A stretch of DNA of 10,646 bases, from contig JADLGZ010000069.1 of the NCBI GenBank assembly GCA_020849075.1, positions 1-10,646 on the forward strand. The letters run 5' to 3'. The notes under the pieces were generated by a model that did not search any database, was not told where the DNA came from, and was given only the letters and a program-made list of their open reading frames with translations. Numbering within the stretch: position 1 is the stretch's first letter; each line of letters starts with the position of its first letter. The stretch comes from Fimbriimonadaceae bacterium (GTDB lineage: Bacteria > Armatimonadota > Fimbriimonadia > Fimbriimonadales > Fimbriimonadaceae). Made by a program: the position numbers and the translations under genes. Positions 5,595-10,646 of this stretch are shown here, piece by piece.

Positions 5595-7870
5595 AAGTTC
5601 ACCCCCGTACCTGTGCCAAATCCTTGACCACGAGTGCCCTTGCCAAAGGGTGTCAGGAATGGCATGGCTTTCAGGCGGATGAAAAAGGCAACTGATGTAC
5701 CGTTTCGAAAGCCTGTCTTGTTGTCCGTGACCTCAAGCAAAGCATCCGCATCGTGAAGGTCATACATGAGGCTGGCCTGACGGGTTTCAAACTCCCTCGT
5801 GTATCCATTCCAGCCTAGCAAGAACCCCGCAGTCAGCTTGCCCCACCGCATTCCCTCCGCAATGAAGTTCACCGCGCCAAACTGACTCCGGGTGCCGTCG
5901 TAACGAGCTCCCATATAGAACTTGGTTGACTGACCCTGAAAGACGAGCGCGTCTAACCGGACGCTGTTCCATAGGCAGGCATAGGTGTCATAGGTTGCGC
6001 TAGTTCTGAACTGGAACGACGGTGATGGACTCCATTCCAATCGCGCTCCAACAGTTTGCCAACTGGAAGCGAGGTTCCGCTCCCGGGCCATGAGGTCATA
6101 GCCGCTTTGAGCGGCTATGACCAGCGTGGGATGTAACCGAAAACTCACGTCTCCGCCGATAAGGTCAGTCCGCCCAAAGCGATCCATCTGCAAAGGTGAA
6201 TATCCCTGCGGCCTAAGGTAGTTATATCGGATATTAATATAAGAATCACCGCCTAACCTATACCGATATCCAGCATCAGCGCCAAAGACAAATTGCGCTG
6301 TGTCGTCGCTGTAGAAGCCTTGCTTGAACCGCCCTGCAATCTGAATATCACTTCGGCCATAAGACACTGCTTGCTGCGGGAGGGTCAGTTCGACTGTGCT
6401 GCGACGAATGGGCTCTCGCTTCACTGCATCAATAAGTTCGCCAGCCGTAAACTCGGCGATGAGGTTGAACTTCCCTGGGTTCTTAACCCCAAAAAGGCGG
6501 TTGGTGTCGCTTCGGAGGGAGAGCAGTGGAGTTCGGTCCGTAGCCGAAAAGAAATTCTCGATCTCTCCGATCGGTACAGATCGTTGATAGGCCAGTTCTG
6601 CGTCAAAGCTCGAAAATCGCTTTGTGGACAAGAAGCTCAAGTCAACTACTCTTCGATCCTGCGAAAAGCTACCGGAACGCGAGGTGTACGAATTCAACTT
6701 AACATCGGTAACAGTGTGAATACCACTCCCCCAGATCCGCTCATCCCGAAGGGTAAGAGACTGCGTTGCGCTTCGAAATGAACTTGAACGATTCCCAACA
6801 TGGTTGAGCGACAATCGCGTTTTGCCGTTCAGAAACGGAAAAGCATAGACTCCATTCAGAGTGAATAGCTCGTTTTGGGGGGCGGTCATGTAATTCTGAT
6901 CGCCGTAGTTGGTTGTCAGGGTGAGTGTCCCGTGACCTAGGAGTTGGCTGTGATCCAACGAAGCCGTTCTCGTGGTTCGTGGACCGAATACGTTATAGAC
7001 CTTTGCCGTACCCTTTATGATGGAATCGCGATACTTAAACTCAGCGCCAAGCCCAGTTCCCAGTTTGCTCATTAGGTCCACCTTTGCATCCAGCAAATCA
7101 TCTCCCTGAAGCCCAATTCCCCATCGGGTTTTTACGAAGTACCCCTCGTCGGCGCTCTTGCCAACTTCCGGCAGGTAGCGGGGCAGGTGCTCATCAAGTG
7201 GAAGGCTCAAGTACGGCAAACTGAGAATGGTCTTGCCCTTGATGACGAGGCCGACATGGCGGAGGATTATTCGATCGTCCTTAAAGACTTCGATCTCTCG
7301 TGCCCGTAAATGATAGTGAGGGGTTGGCAAATCGCAGGTCGTACAATTTCCGTTGACTAAGACATAGTGGGTTTCGCTTGCTTTGCCCCGCTCACCCCGA
7401 ATAATGAGATTTTGCTGTAGCCCCCCCTTTACGAGGCTCGGCTCAACTACGGTACCGGCATTGGCAAACTCGACCGTCTTGTCCTTAAAATTTACCGTAA
7501 CTGAATCGCCTTCATAGTTTAGTCCTGGACCGCTAACTTGCACTTTTCCTTTCAAGTCAAATATCCGCGTTTTGGTGTTTCCAAAGGCCTCTTCACAGAC
7601 GGCGGTGAACTCTTTGAACTTAATAGTCACCTGCCCTTTTAGGTGTACATTGGAGCCATCGCGTTCGGACTCAAGAGCCGTGAATTCGAATGCCTTTTCT
7701 GCCGGCAGTTCGGGGATTTTCGGTGGTGGCTCCACTGGATCACCTACAGGAGGTTGAGCAGCCTGCCGAGCAATAGATTCCAAGTTCGGCATCTGAGCGA
7801 ACGCGGGAACGTTAAGGACGGTTACTAGAAGCAAACTCAGGCGAAACCGTGAGACAGCACCCGGGATCAC
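5591..7870 (-). CDS. lptD: LptD-like LPS-assembly outer-membrane protein
   Basis: A 759-residue outer-membrane protein. In the family, LptD inserts LPS into the outer leaflet. A signal peptide (MIPGAVSRFRLSLLLVTVLN, cleavage likely after VPAFA at residue 25) is followed by a Pro-rich linker. Next comes an LptA/OstA-like beta-jellyroll (about 60-170, with repeated strands such as VHLKGQVTIKF and FDLKGKVQVSGPG), then NCTTCDLPTPHYHLRAREIEV (175-194) and LSLPYLSLPLDEHLPRYLPE (217-236), which are typical of the LptD jellyroll-barrel junction. The remaining 500 residues alternate aromatic and polar positions as beta-barrel strands and end in Phe, as outer-membrane barrels do. GTG at 7870 overlaps the lptF stop as GTGA and is preceded by GAGG. 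A frame extension to 7951 would bury the signal peptide. Cys176 and Cys179 may form a disulfide. Whether the substrate is true LPS here is unknown. Confidence 0.85.
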   Translation of the reverse strand: MIPGAVSRFRLSLLLVTVLNVPAFAQMPNLESIARQAAQPPVGDPVEPPPKIPELPAEKAFEFTALESERDGSNVHLKGQVTIKFKEFTAVCEEAFGNTKTRIFDLKGKVQVSGPGLNYEGDSVTVNFKDKTVEFANAGTVVEPSLVKGGLQQNLIIRGERGKASETHYVLVNGNCTTCDLPTPHYHLRAREIEVFKDDRIILRHVGLVIKGKTILSLPYLSLPLDEHLPRYLPEVGKSADEGYFVKTRWGIGLQGDDLLDAKVDLMSKLGTGLGAEFKYRDSIIKGTAKVYNVFGPRTTRTASLDHSQLLGHGTLTLTTNYGDQNYMTAPQNELFTLNGVYAFPFLNGKTRLSLNHVGNRSSSFRSATQSLTLRDERIWGSGIHTVTDVKLNSYTSRSGSFSQDRRVVDLSFLSTKRFSSFDAELAYQRSVPIGEIENFFSATDRTPLLSLRSDTNRLFGVKNPGKFNLIAEFTAGELIDAVKREPIRRSTVELTLPQQAVSYGRSDIQIAGRFKQGFYSDDTAQFVFGADAGYRYRLGGDSYINIRYNYLRPQGYSPLQMDRFGRTDLIGGDVSFRLHPTLVIAAQSGYDLMARERNLASSWQTVGARLEWSPSPSFQFRTSATYDTYACLWNSVRLDALVFQGQSTKFYMGARYDGTRSQFGAVNFIAEGMRWGKLTAGFLLGWNGYTREFETRQASLMYDLHDADALLEVTDNKTGFRNGTSVAFFIRLKAMPFLTPFGKGTRGQGFGTGTGVNF
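5592..5606 (-). promoter_or_regulatory. Shine-Dalgarno sequence and CTG start of rdgB, overlapping the lptD stop
   Basis: On the minus strand GGGGGTGA (5606 to 5599) is one base off the ideal GGAGGTGA, and its G run ends seven bases before CTG (5594-5592). The CTG shares bases with the lptD TGA stop (5593-5591). This geometry, together with homology of the peptide that follows, is what decides the start of rdgB. Confidence 0.7.
6094..6122. repeat. perfect 13-bp inverted repeat with 3-nt loop inside lptD
   Basis: GGTCATAGCCGCT (6094-6106) and AGCGGCTATGACC (6110-6122) are exact reverse complements separated by TTG. In lptD the segment encodes VIAAQSGYD around residues 584-592, in the predicted barrel. 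The lptD mRNA would form a strong 13-pair hairpin. There is no T tract, so it is not an ordinary intrinsic terminator. By a rough estimate, a perfect 13-bp hairpin with a short loop would arise by chance in 10 kb on the order of one time in a thousand. Confidence 0.85.
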
Positions 7871-8940
7871 TCCGCCCTCGCGATGATCCAAGCCGAGATC
7901 AGGAAGAAAATTACGTTGGGTAGCCATGCGGCCATGGCAGGTGTCAGCCAACCATTACGCCCAAGAACCTCGGTGCTGATGATGTAAAAGTTGAAGTAAG
8001 CCCATACGCAGACCATCGCCATCAAGGTGCCTGTGAAGGCGCTTCGGCGTCCGAAGAGCAACGCCATTGCCGCCCCCGACAAGGCGAAGACAAGGCATGA
8101 GGTCGGCAGGCTGAATTTGGTCTGGTAGCTCACTTCCAGTCTAGAGGTGTCGCGCTTCAGCGCGCGGTTTTCGTCAATCTGACGCTTCAGGTCGTCCGCC
8201 GTTTGCTCATTGGGCTGGGGGCTGAGAAAGAATTCAGGAACGGCAATCTTCTCTTCAATGATCAAAGGGCGCCCAGACTGCATGCTGACCGCGGTACCGC
8301 CTTGGACGTTCCACACCGTAGGCGAGTTGATCGTCCAAATCCCCTTGTCGTAGATTCCTTCAGGGGCCAGGATGATTGTATTCTCACTCATCCCACGGCG
8401 TTCAATGAGGAGCACATCGGAGAGCCGCATCCGATCCTTTCCATCGGACTGGACGCTACCGAAGCTGGCCACGTACCGATCAAGGCTCAGCACGACATTT
8501 GACTTGAACGTGGGCTGTAAGGCCAAGGCACCCATTTCGTTCTCGATCATCCGAGCCCGTTGAGAACTGATCGGGGCAACTTTTTCCGCGCAAAACCAGT
8601 TCAAGATGCTTACCACAAGGCCCATTACCAGTACGGGCAGTAGGATTCGTCGAATGGGCGTGCCGGCCGCCCGCATGGCGGTTAGCTCACTTTCTCGCAC
8701 AATCCTTGATAGAGCCAAGGAAGAGGCTAGTCCCGCACCGATCGGCAAAGTAAGTGTCAAGAACTCTGGCGTCTTAAACAGTACGAACTGAAGGATGCCT
8801 TTGATCGGCACCATGCTCAAGTTCAGATTCTTATACAACGCGATTAGGATATTGCCCTGGAACATCAGCACGACGAACACCGTTCCGATGAGGAACGGCG
8901 GCACCATTTCGCGGTAAATGTGGCGATCGAGAAGCTTCAA
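7867..8940 (-). CDS. LptF/LptG (YjgP/YjgQ) family lipopolysaccharide-export permease
   Basis: A 357-residue inner-membrane permease of the LptBFG type, which extracts LPS from the inner membrane using LptB-driven ATP hydrolysis. The N-terminus MKLLDRHIYREMVPPFL is typical. Three TM segments (about 12-36, 50-78, 98-117) carry the conserved cytoplasmic stretch SRIVRESELTAMRAAGTPIRRIL (78-100), which contacts the ATPase. A periplasmic jellyroll follows (119-272), then three more TM segments (about 275-297, 302-322, 333-353) including PAMAAWLPNVIFF (334-346). The start is TTG, forming TTGA with the stop of the zinc-ribbon protein. No clear Shine-Dalgarno sequence is visible, so coupling is likely. 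It runs directly into lptD with a GTGA overlap. Sequence alone does not tell LptF from LptG, and no second permease or LptB is in the window. Confidence 0.9.
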   Translation of the reverse strand: MKLLDRHIYREMVPPFLIGTVFVVLMFQGNILIALYKNLNLSMVPIKGILQFVLFKTPEFLTLTLPIGAGLASSLALSRIVRESELTAMRAAGTPIRRILLPVLVMGLVVSILNWFCAEKVAPISSQRARMIENEMGALALQPTFKSNVVLSLDRYVASFGSVQSDGKDRMRLSDVLLIERRGMSENTIILAPEGIYDKGIWTINSPTVWNVQGGTAVSMQSGRPLIIEEKIAVPEFFLSPQPNEQTADDLKRQIDENRALKRDTSRLEVSYQTKFSLPTSCLVFALSGAAMALLFGRRSAFTGTLMAMVCVWAYFNFYIISTEVLGRNGWLTPAMAAWLPNVIFFLISAWIIARAE

Positions 8941-9746
8941 GTATTCAAGGCCGGGGCGAAGAACGTCCGGTAAGCAGTGTATCCGCCCAGAGCCAACATC
9001 ATGGGGATGATCAAGAGGCTACCGGCGGGCGGAAGCGATGTTGCGGCCAGGGGTATGGCAAGAAGTAGGCCTACACCCAGCAGCCAACCTACAAGGAGCT
9101 TCTTTGCCAGCGCCGGACCAACGATTCGCCCTCGCAAGTAAAGCACGAGATAGTTGGCTTGGCAATGAGGGCATACCAAGGCACTGGCGTGGCCCGGGCT
9201 GCCACATTTTAAGCAAGGAATCACCCGTGAATTCTGGTCATTTAGCATAAACTCCCATCGCTTTATCTCCCGCTTCTCGGCCTCCATTTGGCGTAACGGC
9301 GCGGACTTGATGATTTCAGCGATGCCAATTGCATTCGCGAGGTACCCAAACTGCACTAATGTTCGGGCTACTTCCATGCGACTAATCGTACTATCAGGCT
9401 GCCGGAGAATGGCGCTAATAAACTTTTCCATCCGGTCCAGTTCCATTTGCTTCAGCTCACGCTCGTCAAGCGACCTTCGAATGAATGGGATGAGCATAGG
9501 AGTGATGACCAAGCAAGCGACGACGGCTGGCGAAACCCAAGGCTCCGGCGGTGCCTGGGCCACGTAACAAAGCACTACGCCAATGGCGAGTGCCAAGACA
9601 CCGAGCCAAGCCTCAACTTCTCCCCCGATCATCCAATGGACGATCGCCACCCCCCACACGGCAAGGGCCACAAACATGAGGCACCCAGAGATGAAGGTCA
9701 TCGGGTTCGCCGCGATTACAGGACCAAGGCCAGGCATGGATTCCAA
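8937..9746 (-). CDS. five-TM membrane protein with C4 zinc ribbon, unknown function
   Basis: A 269-residue protein I cannot assign to a named family. Three TM segments (about 17-39, 47-64, 72-90) are followed by a charged helical region (91-175, with RRSLDERELKQMELDRMEKF), a zinc ribbon with Cys178-x2-Cys181 and Cys192-x2-Cys195 (PCLKCGSPGHASALVCPHCQ), then two more TM segments (about 216-236, 242-258). The 91-215 region should be cytoplasmic by the positive-inside rule. It sits between folP and lptF, seven bases after the folP stop, and its TGA overlaps the lptF TTG start, so it is translationally linked to the export permease. The start is TTG at 9746, or ATG at 9737 if the TTG is not used; neither has a strong Shine-Dalgarno sequence. 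A role in envelope biogenesis or its regulation is inferred from context only. Confidence 0.7.
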   Translation of the reverse strand: MESMPGLGPVIAANPMTFISGCLMFVALAVWGVAIVHWMIGGEVEAWLGVLALAIGVVLCYVAQAPPEPWVSPAVVACLVITPMLIPFIRRSLDERELKQMELDRMEKFISAILRQPDSTISRMEVARTLVQFGYLANAIGIAEIIKSAPLRQMEAEKREIKRWEFMLNDQNSRVIPCLKCGSPGHASALVCPHCQANYLVLYLRGRIVGPALAKKLLVGWLLGVGLLLAIPLAATSLPPAGSLLIIPMMLALGGYTAYRTFFAPALNT

Positions 9747-9753
9747 GAATATC

Positions 9754-10533
9754 TCAACTCAGGGCACGGAGCATCATCGCGGCTTGCCGCGTCTCGCGAA
9801 CATCGTGCGTCCGGATCGCATGAACGCCTTGCGCTTGAGCAATGCATTGGACGGCGATTGACGCGGGCAGCCTCCGCAGCGGCTCTTCTTCACCCGTTAC
9901 CCTACCAAGGAATCCCTTCCTGCTAACTCCAATGAGGACCGGGAAACCCTTTCCCACCAGCGTTGACAGATCTTTGATGAGCGCCAGATTGTGTTCGTCA
10001 TCTTTGCCAAAGCCAATACCTGGATCTAGCCAAACCTTATTTGCAGGAAGCCCTTTCTCTAGGAGATGGTTCGCTGTTTTTTCCAATTCTCCAAAGACCT
10101 CACCCACCACATCATCATAGTGGGGAGCAAGTTGCATTGTGGCGGGGGTGCCTTGCATGTGCATGACACAGATTGTTGGAGCACGCTCCACAACAAGATC
10201 GAACATTGAAGCGTTACGCAAGCCCCCAACATCATTAACCATGAGTGCGCCCATATCCAAGGCCATCTCGGCGATCTCCGGTTTTTGGGTGTCAATACTG
10301 ACCGGGAGCCCATTTAATGCGCGTAGCACTGGCTCCACCCGGCGACGTTCTTCCTCCAATGAGATACTAAGAGACCCCGGCCGAGTGGACTCACCTCCCA
10401 CATCTATAATATCGGCTCCTTCCTTGATCATCTCATGCGCCCTTTGGAGGGCAACTTCGGGGATAACATTGGAACCACCGTCGCTAAAGCTATCGGGGGT
10501 GATATTCAGCACGCCAAGTATCTTGGGAATCAT
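9754..10533 (-). CDS. folP: dihydropteroate synthase
   Basis: A 259-residue cytoplasmic TIM-barrel enzyme that joins 6-hydroxymethyl-dihydropterin diphosphate with p-aminobenzoate in folate synthesis and is the target of sulfonamides. All the family motifs are visible in order: GVLNITPDSFSDGG (7-20), DVGGESTRPG (44-53), SIDT (79-82), NDVGG (100-104), VMHMQGTP (123-130), DPGIGFGK (170-177), SRKGFLG (204-210) and RTHDV (241-245). Asn10, Asp81, Asn100, Lys206 and His243 stand where the pterin and diphosphate ligands are bound in characterised enzymes. It is slightly shorter than E. coli FolP (282). The ATG start overlaps the preceding aspartate kinase stop as ATGA. No substitutions stand out as unusual. 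Confidence 0.96.
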   Translation of the reverse strand: MIPKILGVLNITPDSFSDGGSNVIPEVALQRAHEMIKEGADIIDVGGESTRPGSLSISLEEERRRVEPVLRALNGLPVSIDTQKPEIAEMALDMGALMVNDVGGLRNASMFDLVVERAPTICVMHMQGTPATMQLAPHYDDVVGEVFGELEKTANHLLEKGLPANKVWLDPGIGFGKDDEHNLALIKDLSTLVGKGFPVLIGVSRKGFLGRVTGEEEPLRRLPASIAVQCIAQAQGVHAIRTHDVRETRQAAMMLRALS

Positions 10534-10646
10534 GCCAAGTCGCCCAGCCCAAAGCGCTCGTGCAGAAGGCGAACCGCACGGTTTGTTTCTGCTTCGGGGA
10601 TGATGACGCTCATACTGAGGTCACTGTCGCTTGTTTGCAACACCGG
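10530..10646 (-). CDS. lysC: aspartate kinase, C-terminal 38 residues (partial)
   Basis: The gene enters from the right edge, and only the last 38 codons and a TGA stop are present. The visible peptide (PVLQTSDSDLSMSVIIPEAE, then TNRAVRLLHERFGLGDLA) is the closing ACT-domain strand-helix of aspartokinases. In these, a Q-x-S-x-S-x-x-x-I/M-S-x-x-I strand is followed by a helix A-V-x-x-L-H-x-x-F-x-L. The enzyme phosphorylates aspartate at the head of lysine, threonine and methionine synthesis, and its ACT domains bind the feedback inhibitor. The stop shares bases with the folP ATG (ATGA), so folP is translationally coupled to it. The assignment rests on a short peptide but the match is distinctive. 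Which isozyme it is cannot be told. Confidence 0.8.
   Translation of the reverse strand, partial: PVLQTSDSDLSMSVIIPEAETNRAVRLLHERFGLGDLA

Noticed and set aside
6293..6781. 162-codon open frame on the plus strand
   Set aside because: It is antisense inside lptD, with no recognisable domain and no ribosome-binding site. It looks like a shadow frame.
7871..7951. Longer lptD start (TTG at 7951 or ATG at 7927)
   Set aside because: It overlaps lptF by up to 85 bases and buries the signal peptide. GTG at 7870 has a Shine-Dalgarno sequence and the NTGA overlap geometry.
9447..9926. 159-codon open frame on the plus strand across the zinc-ribbon protein/folP junction
   Set aside because: It is antisense to two genes. 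Its composition is rich in Arg and His as expected of a shadow frame, and it has no domain match I can recognise.

Overview
The window is a densely packed stretch of a Gram-negative-type (diderm) bacterial chromosome. It has moderate GC, almost no intergenic space, short overlaps between genes and frequent GTG/TTG starts. The two-membrane envelope is inferred from an LptF/LptG-family permease, an LptD-like outer-membrane barrel ending in Phe, and a lipobox lipoprotein. The mix of housekeeping genes and unfamiliar envelope proteins would fit a deep-branching phylum such as Armatimonadota. That placement is a low-confidence guess from gene content. No tRNA, rRNA, CRISPR array, insertion sequence or phage gene was seen, and no stretch longer than about 80 bases lacks a gene.

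Layout. (1) Bases 1-126 (+) are the 3' end of an FKBP-type peptidyl-prolyl isomerase gene. (2) Bases 123-1991 (-) are a three-gene unit read right to left: a stand-alone NIL-domain protein, a CE7-like acetyl-esterase/alpha-beta hydrolase and a BSP-family HExxH metallopeptidase. (3) Bases 2013-3538 (+) are a divergent two-gene unit: a small lipocalin-like lipoprotein, then a mannose-1-phosphate guanylyltransferase whose GTG start overlaps the lipoprotein stop. (4) Bases 3543-10646 (-) are a long run read right to left: aspartate kinase (3' end only), dihydropteroate synthase (folP), a five-TM membrane protein with a zinc ribbon, an LptF/G permease, an LptD-like protein, RdgB/HAM1 nucleotide pyrophosphatase, a YidB-like membrane-anchored protein and a small membrane-anchored hypothetical protein.

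How the genes work together. The long minus-strand run joins amino-acid, folate and nucleotide-hygiene enzymes to the lipid-A/LPS-like export machinery: an inner-membrane permease plus an outer-membrane translocon. The mannose-activating enzyme on the facing strand would supply GDP-mannose for surface polysaccharide. The left part encodes probable degradative or secreted hydrolases.

The most notable feature is translational. Four junctions of the long run (aspartate kinase/folP, zinc-ribbon protein/lptF, lptF/lptD, lptD/rdgB) are four-base NTGA stop/start overlaps, using ATG, TTG, GTG and CTG starts respectively. The CTG start of rdgB is inferred. It restores the conserved nucleotide-binding N-terminus and sits behind a near-perfect Shine-Dalgarno sequence, whereas the first conventional start would delete that motif. 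A second notable feature is a perfect 13-bp inverted repeat with a 3-nt loop inside lptD. I did not find a self-evident new defence or mobile system.
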